This document shows, piece after piece, positions 44,183-53,295 of a stretch of 64,000 bases of DNA. Source of the stretch: Coraliomargarita sp. (GTDB lineage Bacteria > Verrucomicrobiota > Verrucomicrobiia > Opitutales > UBA953); assembly GCA_024638885.1 (NCBI GenBank), contig JAHEJL010000001.1, positions 678,965 to 742,964 of the forward strand. The letters run 5' to 3'. The notes below the pieces were generated by a model, which worked only from the letters and a program-made list of their open reading frames with translations, had not been told where the DNA came from and searched no databases. The position numbers were made by a program, and so were the translations under genes. Numbering within the stretch: the stretch's first letter is position 1; each line of letters opens with the position of its first letter.

Positions 44183-45732
44183 GCCTCGGCTCGCCCTCGT
44201 CCTCGATGTTCTCGGCCTTCGCCAACTGCTGGAGGATCCCTGAGCTCAGGGCCCGGCTGATCGCCACGGTAGCGTTGGTGTTCGTCGCCCGTATCGGCGC
44301 GAACATCCCGCTGCCGGGCATCGATCCGAAGGACATCATGGATTACTACCACTCCATGGCCGACAAGTCGTCGGGCGGAGTGGTCGCGATGTACAACATG
44401 TTCACGGGCGGCGCGCTCCTCAAGGGCGCGGTGTTCTCGTTGGGCATCATGCCGTACATCAGCGCTTCCATCATCATGCAGCTGATGTCGGCGGTCGTCC
44501 CGTCGATCGCCCGCCTCCAGCAGGAAGGCGAAGTCGGCCGCCAGAAGGTCGCCCAGTATTCGCGCTACCTGACCATCCTCATCGCCATCGTCCAGTCGGC
44601 GCTGCTCCTCGGCGCCTTCTGCAACCCGCAGCAGGTCGGCCAGGCCCTCGGCCTCGGCAACTTCACCGGCACGATCGTGGTGATGCAGAGCAAGACGCTC
44701 TTCGTCTGCCTCGGCGTCTGCCTCCTGACCTCCGGCGCGATCGTCATGCTGTGGCTCGGCGAGCAGATCACCCAGCGCGGCATCGGCAACGGCACGTCCG
44801 TCCTGATCACCATCGGCATCCTCGCCGACATCCCGGGCGCCCTCACTTCCTTCGTCGACATGACCTTCGGCGGCAAGGTCGGCGCCGCCGCCGCCAACTC
44901 CCACGGCTGGGAGAAGGCCGCCGGCATGATCCTCCTCTTCGTCGCGGTGACCGCCGCGATGGTCGCCATCAACCAGGCCGTCCGCAAGATCCCGATCCAG
45001 TACGCGCAGCGCATGGTCGGCCGCAAGATGTACGGCGCGCAGACCAACTACCTTCCGCTCAAGGTCAACTACGCGGGCGTGATGCCGGTCATCTTCGCCG
45101 GCGCCATCATGAGCTTCCCGCCCATGCTGCTCAACCCGCTGAGCACCTACTTCCCGACGCTCGCCTTCCTGCATGACTGGGCCGCGTTCTTCTCCCGCAA
45201 CAACGCCTTCTACTACACGGTCTACGCGATCCTGATCTTCGGCTTCAGCTACTTCTGGATCTCGATCATGTTCCGCCCGGTGCAGATCGCCGACGACCTC
45301 AAGAAGAACAACGGCTACATCCTGGGCGTCCGCCCCGGCGAGCACACCGCGCAGTTCCTGGACTTCGTGATGACCCGCCTCACGCTGGCCGGTTCGATCT
45401 TCCTCCTCATCATCGCGCTGATGCCGGACCTCTTCATCTCGCAGCTCAGCTTCCCGATGCGTCTCGCGACGTTCCTCGGCGGCACGGGCGGCCTGATCAC
45501 CGTCGGCGTGATGCTCGACACGATGCGCCAGGTGGAGACCTACCTGCTGCAGCGTAACTACGAAGGCTTCCTCAAGAAGGGCCGCATCGGCGGCATCCCG
45601 GTGCCCGCCGCCGGCCTCCGCGCCGACGCCGAAGTTTCCGCCCTCGGTTCCCTCGAGAAGACCTGCCTGACCCTGTTCGTCCTCGGCGTCGTCGCCTGGG
45701 TGCTGAACCATTGGGGCATGTTCGCTCGCTAA
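44179..45732 (+). CDS. secY: Protein translocase subunit SecY
   Basis: Channel subunit of the Sec translocon, up to 517 residues with about ten membrane segments. IPELRARLIATVALVF precedes helix 1; IPLPGID, FSLGIMPYISASIIMQL, GIGNGTSVLI and GGTGGLITVGVMLDTMRQVE are conserved. The GTG at 44179 overlaps the rplO stop (GTGA), while an ATG at 44206 would start MFSAFANCWRIPEL, which looks more like relatives. The protein is longer than the 443 residues of E. coli because of larger periplasmic loops (for example 220-250). Confidence 0.96.
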   Translation: MSLGSPSSSMFSAFANCWRIPELRARLIATVALVFVARIGANIPLPGIDPKDIMDYYHSMADKSSGGVVAMYNMFTGGALLKGAVFSLGIMPYISASIIMQLMSAVVPSIARLQQEGEVGRQKVAQYSRYLTILIAIVQSALLLGAFCNPQQVGQALGLGNFTGTIVVMQSKTLFVCLGVCLLTSGAIVMLWLGEQITQRGIGNGTSVLITIGILADIPGALTSFVDMTFGGKVGAAAANSHGWEKAAGMILLFVAVTAAMVAINQAVRKIPIQYAQRMVGRKMYGAQTNYLPLKVNYAGVMPVIFAGAIMSFPPMLLNPLSTYFPTLAFLHDWAAFFSRNNAFYYTVYAILIFGFSYFWISIMFRPVQIADDLKKNNGYILGVRPGEHTAQFLDFVMTRLTLAGSIFLLIIALMPDLFISQLSFPMRLATFLGGTGGLITVGVMLDTMRQVETYLLQRNYEGFLKKGRIGGIPVPAAGLRADAEVSALGSLEKTCLTLFVLGVVAWVLNHWGMFAR

Positions 45733-45744
45733 GCCTTTTCCGGG

Positions 45745-46506
45745 ATGATCGATTTGAAGTCGGCTGAAGACGTGAGTCGCATGCGTGCCGCCTGCGCCGC
45801 CGCGGCCCGCGTGCTGCACGATCTCTCGACGCTCGTCGTCCCGGGCATCTCGACCGCCGGTCTCGACTCCGCCGCCCGCGGGCTGATGGCCCGTCACGGC
45901 TGCGAGAGCGCCTGCCACGGTTACGTCGTCGGCCGTCTCACCTATCCCGGCTACGTCTGCATCTCGGTCAACGACGAGATCGTCCATGGCATCGGCGCCG
46001 CCGACCGCATCATCCGCGACGGCGACCTCGTCTCGCTCGATGTGGTGGTCCGTCGCGACGGCTTCATCGGCGACAACGCCCGCACCGTCATGGTCGGGGC
46101 CGTCGATCCGCGCGCCCGTCAGCTCTGCCTCGACACCGAGAAATCCCTTCAGGCCGGCATCGCCGCCGTAAAGCCGGGCAACAGGGTAGGGGACATCTCC
46201 GCCGCCATCCAGGAAGCCCTGACCCCCGGCGGCTACGGCATCGTCCGCGACTTCGTCGGCCACGGCGTCGGTCGCAAAATGCACGAAGAACCCCAGATTC
46301 CCAACTACGGTAAGGCGGGAACTGGACCTAAGTTGCTGCCTGGCATGGCTTTAGCCATCGAGCCGATGGTCAACCTGGGCACCCACAAGATCGTCATGGC
46401 CTCGGACGGCTGGACCGCCCGGACCGCCGACGGCAAGGTTTCCGCCCACTTCGAGCACACCGTTTTGGTGACCGAATCCGGCGCCGAAATCCTGACCCTC
46501 GTTTAA
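45745..46506 (+). CDS. map: Type I methionine aminopeptidase
   Basis: Removes initiator Met from nascent proteins; 253 residues, no zinc-finger extension. The pita-bread fold ligands are in [20 protein letters not shown] (two Asp), [18 protein letters not shown] (His and Glu-rich) and LAIEPMV (Glu). It follows secY by 12 bases. adk, which usually sits between them, and infA and rpmJ, which usually follow, are absent. Confidence 0.96.
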   Translation: MIDLKSAEDVSRMRAACAAAARVLHDLSTLVVPGISTAGLDSAARGLMARHGCESACHGYVVGRLTYPGYVCISVNDEIVHGIGAADRIIRDGDLVSLDVVVRRDGFIGDNARTVMVGAVDPRARQLCLDTEKSLQAGIAAVKPGNRVGDISAAIQEALTPGGYGIVRDFVGHGVGRKMHEEPQIPNYGKAGTGPKLLPGMALAIEPMVNLGTHKIVMASDGWTARTADGKVSAHFEHTVLVTESGAEILTLV

Positions 46507-46585
46507 ACCGTATTTTTTGCTTTCAATCCCCACCAGAACCTTCAAGTTCCGACCTCTTTCCCACCTTCCAAACAGCACGGACACC

Positions 46586-46966
46586 ATGCCTCGAATCCTC
46601 GGCGTAGACATTCCCAACAACAAGAAAGTAGAGATCTCTCTCCGCTACATCTATGGCATCGGCCCCCGCCGCGCCACGGAGATCTGCGAAGCTCTCGGCT
46701 TTGATCCTGCCATGCGCGCTCAGAATCTTTCTGAGGAGCAGCTGAACAAGATCGTCGAGTACATCGTACGCATGGGCTACAAGTGCGAAGGCGACCTTCG
46801 TCGCGACATCGCGCAGAACCTGAAGCGCCTCCAGGCGATCAAGTGCTACCGCGGCCTCCGCCACTTCCGCGGCCTCCCGGTCCGCGGCCAGCGCACGCGC
46901 ACCAACGCCCGCACCCGCAAGGGCAAGCGCAAGACCGTCGGCGTCGCCGCGGCTCCGTCCAAGTAA
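46586..46966 (+). CDS. rpsM: 30S ribosomal protein S13 (uS13)
   Basis: 30S head protein of 126 residues contacting tRNA and the 50S subunit. [21 protein letters not shown] fixes the ATG at 46586; the frame is open back to 46517. [14 protein letters not shown] and the C-terminal [24 protein letters not shown] (read in two parts) are diagnostic. The 79-base gap before it holds neither rpmJ nor infA. Confidence 0.97.
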   Translation: MPRILGVDIPNNKKVEISLRYIYGIGPRRATEICEALGFDPAMRAQNLSEEQLNKIVEYIVRMGYKCEGDLRRDIAQNLKRLQAIKCYRGLRHFRGLPVRGQRTRTNARTRKGKRKTVGVAAAPSK

Positions 46967-46995
46967 GCCAACCTTTCTCCTAACACTATTTTACG

Positions 46996-47544
46996 ATGAG
47001 CGAAGAAGCCCCCAAGACCCCCAAGGCCAAGAAGCCGAAGGCCCCTGCCGCCGAAGCCGCCGCCGCCCCCGAAGTCGTCGCTGCCGCGGCCGCTCCGGCC
47101 GAAGCCGCCGCTCCCGAGCGCAAGGAGATCACCGCCAAGGAACTCCTGGGCGAAGAGCTCGGTGAAGTGAAGGTTCGTCGCGCCAAGGGCTCGAAGAACA
47201 TCACCACCGGCATCTGCCACATCCTGGCCACCTTCAACAACACCAAGGTCACGATCACCGACGCCAACGGCAACGTGATCTCCTGGGGCAGCGCCGGTCG
47301 CCACCAGTTCCGCGGTTCCCGCAAGTCCACCGCCTACGCCGCTCAGGTCGTCTGCTCCGAAGCCGCCAAGCTCGCCATGGCCCACGGCCTCAAGGACGTC
47401 TCCGTCCGCGTCAAGGGCCCGGGCATGGGCCGCGACAGCGCCATCCGCGCCCTCCAGGTGCTCGGCCTGAACGTCACCTCGATCCTCGATACCACCCCGA
47501 TCCCGCACAACGGCTGCCGCCCTCCGAAGCGTCGCCGCGTCTGA
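46996..47544 (+). CDS. rpsK: 30S ribosomal protein S11 (uS11) with long N-terminal extension
   Basis: Platform protein of 182 residues; most bacterial S11 are about 129. The core from about residue 60 is normal ([63 protein letters not shown]). The N-terminal 50-55 residues are almost only Ala, Pro, Lys and Glu, which suggests a disordered tail. Order rpsM-rpsK-rpsD-rpoA-rplQ is the normal alpha operon. Confidence 0.97.
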   Translation: MSEEAPKTPKAKKPKAPAAEAAAAPEVVAAAAAPAEAAAPERKEITAKELLGEELGEVKVRRAKGSKNITTGICHILATFNNTKVTITDANGNVISWGSAGRHQFRGSRKSTAYAAQVVCSEAAKLAMAHGLKDVSVRVKGPGMGRDSAIRALQVLGLNVTSILDTTPIPHNGCRPPKRRRV

Positions 47545-47630
47545 TCGTCCCTGCTTTCCGCATCACCGTCCGGCTATGGCAAACCGGGCGGGTCCTCCAA
47601 TCCGCCACTTCTACAAAATCCTAATACATC

Positions 47631-48239
47631 ATGTCTCGTTACACCGGTCCCACCACGAAGCTCAACCGTCGCTTCGGTCAGAACATCTTCCCCACCTCCA
47701 AGGGTGAGGAGCGTCGTCCGTACCCTCCGGGCATCCACGGCAAGACGACCCGCCGCAAGGTCTCCGAATACGGCGTCGGCCTCAATGAGAAGCAGAAGCT
47801 TCGCATGATGTACGGCCTCACCGAGAAGCAGTTCCGCCTCTCCTTCGAGCGCGCCAAGCGCATGGGCGGCGTCGCCGGCGACAACTTCCTCCGCATCCTC
47901 GAGACCCGTCTCGACAACGTGGTGTTCCGCCTCGGTTTCGCCAACTCCCGCTCCGCCGCCCGCCAGCTCGTGGCCCACGGCCACATCCGCGTCGACGGCC
48001 GCAAGGTCGACGTCGCCAGCTACGCCACCTCTCCCGGCGAGAAGATCGAAGTCCGTGACCGCACCTCTTCCAAGCAGCTCGCCACGCGCGCCGTCGAAGA
48101 AGGCCAGGGTCGCTCGGCTCCGGCCTGGCTCGTCGTCCTCCCTGAGCAGCTGAACGGACAGATCGTCCGCGAGCCCGCCAAGGAAGAACTGCCTTCCGAC
48201 GTCAACGTCCAGATCATCGTCGAATTCTACAGCCGCTGA
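47631..48239 (+). CDS. rpsD: 30S ribosomal protein S4 (uS4), zinc-free type
   Basis: Assembly-initiating 16S rRNA-binding protein of 202 residues; in E. coli it represses the alpha operon. The N terminus (SRYTGPTTKLNRRFGQ) lacks Cys, so it is the zinc-free form. RLGFANSRSAARQLVAHGHIRVDGRKVD (read in two parts) is the S4 domain. An 86-base gap separates it from rpsK; I see no clear S4-binding pseudoknot there. Confidence 0.97.
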   Translation: MSRYTGPTTKLNRRFGQNIFPTSKGEERRPYPPGIHGKTTRRKVSEYGVGLNEKQKLRMMYGLTEKQFRLSFERAKRMGGVAGDNFLRILETRLDNVVFRLGFANSRSAARQLVAHGHIRVDGRKVDVASYATSPGEKIEVRDRTSSKQLATRAVEEGQGRSAPAWLVVLPEQLNGQIVREPAKEELPSDVNVQIIVEFYSR

Positions 48240-48276
48240 TCCCAGCCAAGCCCACCACACCAACGGACCCACAGAC

Positions 48277-49293
48277 ATGACCAAGCGACTCGGACAGTTC
48301 CAACGCCCCAAGACCCTCAAGAAGGAAGAGTCTTCGGCCACGCCCACCTACGCGAAGTACTTCGCCGAACCCTTCGAGACGGGCTTCGGTCACACCGTCG
48401 GCAACTCCCTCCGCCGCATCCTGCTGAGCTCCATCGAAGGCGCCGCGATCTCCTCCGTGACGATCGAAGGCGTGCAGCACGAGTTCCAGCCGATCGAAGG
48501 CGTCGTCGAAGACGTCACCGAGATCGTCCTCAACCTCAAGAAGGTGCGCATCCGCACCGAGGCCAACAAGCGCGAAGCCTTCAAGGGCACCATCGACGTC
48601 AACAAGACCGGCCCCGTGAAGGCTTCGGACATCAAGTTCGAGACCAAGGGCGCCACCGTCACCCTCGTCAACCCCGACCAGGTCATCTGCACCCTCGACC
48701 GCAAGCGTCGCTTCTACGCCGACCTCGAGGTCACCGTGGGCCGCAGCTGGGCTTCCGCCGAGGAGAACAAGAAGGCCGAGCAGGCCATCGGTTCCATCCC
48801 CGTCGACTCCCTCTTCTCCCCCGTCACCCTGGTGAAGTACTCCGTCGAGTCCACCCGCTCGGGCGACAAGACCGACTACGATAAGCTCGTCCTCGAGATC
48901 TCGACCGACGGCCGCATCACCCCGGACGAAGCCCTCAAGGAATCCTCCGCGATCCTGCGCCACCACCTCGAAGTCTTCGACACCGTCTCCGCCGACTCCG
49001 TCGAGTTCGAGACCGGCCACAAGGAGATCAGCGAAGAGACCAACCGTCTCCGCAAGCTCCTCAACATGTCCGTGAACGAGATCGAACTCTCCGTCCGCGC
49101 CGCCAACTGCCTCAACAACGCCAACATCAACACCGTCGGCGAACTGGCGATGAAGACCGAGCAGGAGATGCTCAAGTACCGCAACTTCGGCAAGAAGTCC
49201 CTCAACGAGATCAAGGCCAAGCTCGAGCAGCTGGGTCTCTCCCTCGGCCAGAAGATCAACGAGGGTCTCCTCGACAAGGGCGTCAACGCCTAA
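48277..49293 (+). CDS. rpoA: DNA-directed RNA polymerase alpha subunit
   Basis: Assembly scaffold of RNA polymerase, 338 residues. The N-terminal domain (about 1-235) includes EPFETGFGHTVGNSLRRILLSS and EGVVEDVTEIVLNLK (core-contact and dimer regions). After a linker, the C-terminal domain (about 255-325) includes ELSVRAANCLNNANINTVGEL and NFGKKSLNEIKAKL, the DNA and activator contact surface. rplQ follows after 21 bases. Confidence 0.98.
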   Translation: MTKRLGQFQRPKTLKKEESSATPTYAKYFAEPFETGFGHTVGNSLRRILLSSIEGAAISSVTIEGVQHEFQPIEGVVEDVTEIVLNLKKVRIRTEANKREAFKGTIDVNKTGPVKASDIKFETKGATVTLVNPDQVICTLDRKRRFYADLEVTVGRSWASAEENKKAEQAIGSIPVDSLFSPVTLVKYSVESTRSGDKTDYDKLVLEISTDGRITPDEALKESSAILRHHLEVFDTVSADSVEFETGHKEISEETNRLRKLLNMSVNEIELSVRAANCLNNANINTVGELAMKTEQEMLKYRNFGKKSLNEIKAKLEQLGLSLGQKINEGLLDKGVNA

Positions 49294-49314
49294 TCCAGAC
49301 CGGAACCAACACTC

Positions 49315-49785
49315 ATGCGTCACCGCACCCACAATCACGTCCTTGGCGTCAAGACGGCCCACCGCCGCTCCCTCGTCGCCAACCTCGCCTCCGCGCTGTT
49401 CACCAACGCGCGCATCACCACGACGCTCTCCCGCGCCAAGGCCCTCCGTCCTTTCGCCGAGCATCTGATCACCTACGCCAAGAAGGCCGAGCAGTCCGCC
49501 GACAAGTCGGTGAAGCTGCACTACTACCGCCTGGCCCTCGCCAAGCTGCGCAACGAAGACGCCGCCCAGCTCCTGTTCAAGGAGCGCGTGCAGCAGTTCC
49601 TCGGTCGCACCGGCGGCTACACCCGCATCTACAAGCTCGGCGCCCGTAAGGGTGACGCGGCTGAGACGGCCCTCATCGAGCTCGTGGCCAAGGACGACAA
49701 GTCCCCGGCCATGACCCCGAAGGCCAAGGCGGCCCGCAAGCCCAAGGCCAAGAAGGAAGCGGCGGCTGCTTCTGCCCAGGCCTAA
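49315..49785 (+). CDS. rplQ: 50S ribosomal protein L17 (bL17) with basic C-terminal tail
   Basis: Tunnel-exit protein of 156 residues. MRHRTHNHVLGVKTAHRRSL and TLSRAKALRPFAEHLITYAKK are characteristic, and GGYTRIYKLGARKGDAAETALIELV ends the core near residue 127. The remaining 29 residues are Lys/Ala-rich. It is the last gene of the supercluster and is followed by a strong terminator. Its last four codons GCC CAG GCC TAA recur as GCCCAGGCCTGA 16 bases later. Confidence 0.97.
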   Translation: MRHRTHNHVLGVKTAHRRSLVANLASALFTNARITTTLSRAKALRPFAEHLITYAKKAEQSADKSVKLHYYRLALAKLRNEDAAQLLFKERVQQFLGRTGGYTRIYKLGARKGDAAETALIELVAKDDKSPAMTPKAKAARKPKAKKEAAAASAQA

Positions 49786-49807
49786 GCTTATCGCCCAGGC
49801 CTGAACC

Positions 49808-49848
49808 CGAGACGCGTCCGCCCCCCGGCTGGCGCGTCTCGCCTTTTT
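49808..49848 (+). terminator. Intrinsic terminator of the ribosomal supercluster
   Basis: Nine-base-pair stem CGAGACGCG / CGCGTCTCG (49808-49816 and 49833-49841) with a GC-rich loop that can fold further, followed by CCTTTTT. Confidence 0.8.
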
Positions 49849-49866
49849 AAACCCTCCCTCGTCCCC

Positions 49867-50103
49867 ATGCTGCAGTCCGTCGACCTCGCCGTCTTCCTGG
49901 CCTTCCTGGCCGGGCTGGCCGCGGTCGTCCTCTTCGGCCTGCAAGCGTGGTATGACCGTCGCGACGTGCTCCTCTCGGATCACCGCCGCATCAATTCCGC
50001 CTTTTCCTGCGTCCGTTGCAACGTGACCTACGTCCGCCCCCGCCGTCGCGAGGAGGCCGTCTGCCCCCGTTGCGGCTGGAACAATGTTCGCCTCAAGTTC
50101 TGA
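49867..50103 (+). CDS. Small membrane protein with zinc ribbon
   Basis: Protein of 78 residues. One transmembrane segment (about 8-27, rich in Leu, Val, Phe and Ala) is followed by a short basic region and a cytoplasmic or periplasmic zinc ribbon with Cys48-x2-Cys51 and Cys66-x2-Cys69. There is no known family name that I can assign. It lies between the rplQ terminator and guaA, 20 bases before the guaA start, so it may be co-transcribed with guaA. The coding call rests on clear protein features despite the short length. Confidence 0.65.
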   Translation: MLQSVDLAVFLAFLAGLAAVVLFGLQAWYDRRDVLLSDHRRINSAFSCVRCNVTYVRPRRREEAVCPRCGWNNVRLKF

Positions 50104-50123
50104 AACCCCCACACTTTTCCACC

Positions 50124-51680
50124 ATGGCCACCCAGTCCATCGCCATTCTCGATTTCGGTTCGCAGCTGACCAAGGTCATCGCGCGCCGCGTCCGTGAGTG
50201 CAACGTCCACTCCCGCATCTATCCCTTCGGCGTCTCGCCGGAGACCCTCCGCGCCGACGGCGTCGTCGGCGTCATCCTCTCCGGCGGCCCCGACAGCGTC
50301 AAAGCCAAGGGCTCGCCTCACCCGCACCCCGGCGTGTTCGAGATGGGCCTGCCCGTCCTCGGCATCTGCTACGGCGTGCAGCTCATGGGCCAGATGCTCG
50401 GCGGCAACGTCGCCAGCAGCTCGCACCGCGAATACGGCCACGGCGTCCTTTCCTTCGGCAAGGGCTCGCAGCTCCTGCAGGGCCTGAAGTCCCCGCTCCG
50501 CGTCTGGAACTCGCACGGCGACAAGATCACGCGCCTGCCCCGCGGCTTCAAGGCCGTCGCCTCCACCGAGAACTCCGAGTGCGCCGTCATCGAGGATCCG
50601 AAGCGCCGCTTCTACGGCATCCAGTTCCACCCCGAGGTCGCCCACTCCGAGCGCGGCATCGACATCCTCCGCAACTTCCTCTTCCGCATCTGCCGATGCA
50701 AGCCGACCTGGAAGATGGACGATTACGTCGAGACCGCCGTCCGCCAGATCCGCGAGAAGGTCGGCAAGTCCCAGGTGATCCTCGGCCTCTCCGGCGGCGT
50801 GGATTCCTCCGTCGCGGCCGCGCTCATCCAGCGCGCCATCGGCAAGCAGCTCACCTGCGTGTTCGTCGACAACGGCCTGCTGCGCCTCAACGAGCGCGCC
50901 CAGGTCGAGAAGATGTTCCGCGGCAAGTTCAAGGTCGACCTCCGCGTCGTCGACGCCTCCGAGATCTTCCTCCGCAAGCTCAAGGGCGTCACCGACCCCG
51001 AGCGCAAGCGCAAGATCATCGGCCATGAGTTCGTGAAGGTCTTCGAACGCTCCATCGCCGACGTGCAGCGCAAGAAGAAGGGCAAGGTCGAGTTCCTCGC
51101 CCAGGGCACGCTCTACCCGGACGTCATCGAATCCCTTTCGCCCAACGGCGGCCCGGCCGCCACGATCAAGAGCCACCACAACGTGGGCGGCCTCCCGAAG
51201 CACATGAAGCTGCAGCTGCTCGAGCCGCTGCGCGAACTCTTCAAGGACGAGGTCCGCGCCCTCGGCGAGGCCCTCGGCCTCCCGCACGACATGGTCTGGC
51301 GCCACCCGTTCCCGGGCCCCGGCCTCGCGGTCCGCGTGTGCGGCGACATCACCAAGGAACGCCTCGAGGTGCTCCGCAAGGCGGACGACATCTTCATCAA
51401 CGAGCTCCGCACCTCCGGCCAGTACGCCAAGGTCTGGCAGGCCTTCGCGGTCTTCCTCCCGGTACGCAGCGTCGGCGTCATGGGCGACGGCCGTACCTAC
51501 GACAACGTCTGCGCGCTCCGCGCGGTGACTTCTTCCGACGCGATGACCGCCGACTGGGCCCGCCTGCCGTACGACGTGCTGCAGCGCGCCTCGACCCGCA
51601 TCATCAACGAGGTGAAGGGCATCAACCGCGTGGTCTACGACGTCTCGTCCAAGCCGCCGGCGACCATCGAATGGGAATAA
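50124..51680 (+). CDS. guaA: GMP synthase (glutamine-hydrolysing)
   Basis: Converts XMP to GMP with glutamine and ATP; 518 residues. The class I amidotransferase domain (about 5-190) has the nucleophile Cys in [10 protein letters not shown] and the His-Glu pair in QFHPEVAHS. The ATP pyrophosphatase domain has the P-loop [13 protein letters not shown]. The C-terminal dimerisation domain includes [16 protein letters not shown] and ends PPATIEWE, the family C terminus. The ATG at 50124 was chosen over a longer open frame from 50016. Confidence 0.98.
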   Translation: MATQSIAILDFGSQLTKVIARRVRECNVHSRIYPFGVSPETLRADGVVGVILSGGPDSVKAKGSPHPHPGVFEMGLPVLGICYGVQLMGQMLGGNVASSSHREYGHGVLSFGKGSQLLQGLKSPLRVWNSHGDKITRLPRGFKAVASTENSECAVIEDPKRRFYGIQFHPEVAHSERGIDILRNFLFRICRCKPTWKMDDYVETAVRQIREKVGKSQVILGLSGGVDSSVAAALIQRAIGKQLTCVFVDNGLLRLNERAQVEKMFRGKFKVDLRVVDASEIFLRKLKGVTDPERKRKIIGHEFVKVFERSIADVQRKKKGKVEFLAQGTLYPDVIESLSPNGGPAATIKSHHNVGGLPKHMKLQLLEPLRELFKDEVRALGEALGLPHDMVWRHPFPGPGLAVRVCGDITKERLEVLRKADDIFINELRTSGQYAKVWQAFAVFLPVRSVGVMGDGRTYDNVCALRAVTSSDAMTADWARLPYDVLQRASTRIINEVKGINRVVYDVSSKPPATIEWE

Positions 51681-51696
51681 GCCGGGCTTTGCCCCG

Positions 51697-51726
51697 TTGA
51701 CACCCCCTTCGGCCCGAACTTACCTA
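51697..51726 (+). promoter_or_regulatory. Candidate promoter of dnaX
   Basis: TTGACA (51697-51702) and TACCTA (51721-51726) are 18 bases apart. The expected transcription start, 7 bases further, lies at the dnaX GTG (51734), which again suggests a leaderless message. The -10 match is weak. Confidence 0.35.
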
Positions 51727-51733
51727 GTCGCCC

Positions 51734-53293
51734 GTGTCTGAACCCGGCTTCCAGGTCATCGCGCGCCGCTGGCGTCCCCGCCGCTTCGACGAACTCGTCG
51801 GGCAGGAGCATATCGTCCGGACGCTCCGCAACGCGCTCGAGACGAAGCGCATGGCCCACGCCTATCTCTTCGTCGGCCCCCGTGGCACCGGCAAGACGAC
51901 CACGGCCCGCATCCTGGCCAAGGCCCTGAACTGCGCGGGCGGCCCGAAGCCCGACTTCTCCCTCGACGATCCGGTCTGCCACGCGATCGAGCAGGGCAGC
52001 TGCCTCGACGTGGTCGAGATCGACGCCGCCTCCAACCGCGGCATCGACGACGCGAAGAAGATCCGCGACGAGTGCCAGTACGCGCCGACCAACTGTCCCT
52101 TCAAGGTCTTCATCATCGACGAAGTCCACCAGCTCACGAAGGAAGCCTTCAACGCGCTGCTCAAGACCCTCGAGGAGCCCCCGCCCTGGGTGAAGTTCAT
52201 CCTGGCGACGACCGAGGCGGACAAGATCCTGCCGACGATCACGTCCCGCTGCCAGCGCCTCGAGTTCCACCCGATCTCCGAAGAGGTCATCGCCGCCCAG
52301 CTCGCCCGCATCGTGAAGGCCGACGGCGTCACGGCCGACCAGCATGCCCTCACGGCGATCGCCCGCCTGGCTTCCGGCGGCATGCGAGACTCGCAGTCGA
52401 TCCTCGACCAGGTCATCTCCTTCGCAGGCAAGAAGATCACCGAAGCCGACGTGCTTTCCATCTACGGCCTCGCCTCCGTGCAGCAGGTGACCGACCTCTG
52501 CCAGGGCATCGCCACCTGCGACGGCAAGAAGGTGCTCGCGCTTTGCGACGCTTTCCACGCCGAAGGCCGCGATCTCCTGCGCGTGCTCGCCGACCTCCAG
52601 TCGCGCGTCCGCGCCGCGACCCTTGACGCCGTCCGCTCCGGCGGCAGCTCCGCCCAGCTGGGCGCGCCGCTGGCCACCGAACAGCTCGTCCGCCTGCTGG
52701 AATGCCTGCAGGAAGGGGAGCATGGCATCCGCCAAGGCCTGTCGCCGCGGGCGAACTTCGAGGTGACCTTGCTCAAGGCCATCGAGCAAAGCCGGTCGCG
52801 GTCGATAGACCTCCTCATCAAAGACATCGCCGCCGCCGCAGCTGGTCTCCCTCGGGAGCCCGGCCAAAAAAAAATAAGGACCACGGCAGCCGCACCGGCG
52901 GCGCCTGAGCCGGTCGCTTCCGAGCCCTCCGCCCCGGCCACCCCCGCCGTCCCCGCCGTCCCCGTCGCCGTCCCGACGCCCTCGCGCGTCGTCGACGTGC
53001 CCATCGAGGATTCGGGCCTGCTCGAAGAATCCCTGCCACCGCTCGACATCGAAGCCGCCGAGGCCGAAGCCAGCAGCTCCGATCGGCGCGAGGCCTTCGC
53101 CTTCCCGGAGTCCGCTTTGGCGAGCCTGCCGGTCGCCGAGGTCGGCAAGACCGCGTTCCCGGGCGACAAGGAGTTCCATGACGCCGTCAACGCGCTGCCG
53201 CCCGGCTTGAAGGAAAAGCTCAAGGACACGATCGGCGCCGAGTTCACCGCGCTCCGTCCGGTCCCGGTGGGCAAGCTCCGCCGACCGCTCTGA
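51734..53293 (+). CDS. dnaX: DNA polymerase III subunit tau (with probable gamma by slippage)
   Basis: Clamp-loader ATPase of 519 residues. The AAA+ domain has Walker A GPRGTGKTTTA (near 47-57), zinc-site Cys in ALNCAGG and VCHAIEQGSC, the IDEVHQ Walker B and the SRC motif (TITSRCQRLEF). The collar domain ends near residue 375. Codons 378-381 contain nine A in a row (52866-52874), after which an Ala/Pro-rich linker and a short tau-specific domain follow. A shift to either other frame meets a stop at once or within 11 codons, giving gamma-like products of about 380-391 residues. The start is a GTG without an SD sequence. Confidence 0.95.
   Translation: MSEPGFQVIARRWRPRRFDELVGQEHIVRTLRNALETKRMAHAYLFVGPRGTGKTTTARILAKALNCAGGPKPDFSLDDPVCHAIEQGSCLDVVEIDAASNRGIDDAKKIRDECQYAPTNCPFKVFIIDEVHQLTKEAFNALLKTLEEPPPWVKFILATTEADKILPTITSRCQRLEFHPISEEVIAAQLARIVKADGVTADQHALTAIARLASGGMRDSQSILDQVISFAGKKITEADVLSIYGLASVQQVTDLCQGIATCDGKKVLALCDAFHAEGRDLLRVLADLQSRVRAATLDAVRSGGSSAQLGAPLATEQLVRLLECLQEGEHGIRQGLSPRANFEVTLLKAIEQSRSRSIDLLIKDIAAAAAGLPREPGQKKIRTTAAAPAAPEPVASEPSAPATPAVPAVPVAVPTPSRVVDVPIEDSGLLEESLPPLDIEAAEAEASSSDRREAFAFPESALASLPVAEVGKTAFPGDKEFHDAVNALPPGLKEKLKDTIGAEFTALRPVPVGKLRRPL
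52866..52874 (+). other. A9 slippage / frameshift site in dnaX
   Basis: Nine consecutive A lie in frame as CAA AAA AAA ATA. In the +1 frame the next codon is TAA (52875-52877). In the -1 frame a TGA follows at 52906-52908. A hairpin (ACCGGC / GCCGGT, 52894-52914) lies 19 bases downstream. The run sits exactly between the clamp-loader core and the tau-specific part, as in Thermus thermophilus dnaX, where an A9 run causes transcriptional slippage. Confidence 0.7.
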
Positions 53294-53295
53294 CC

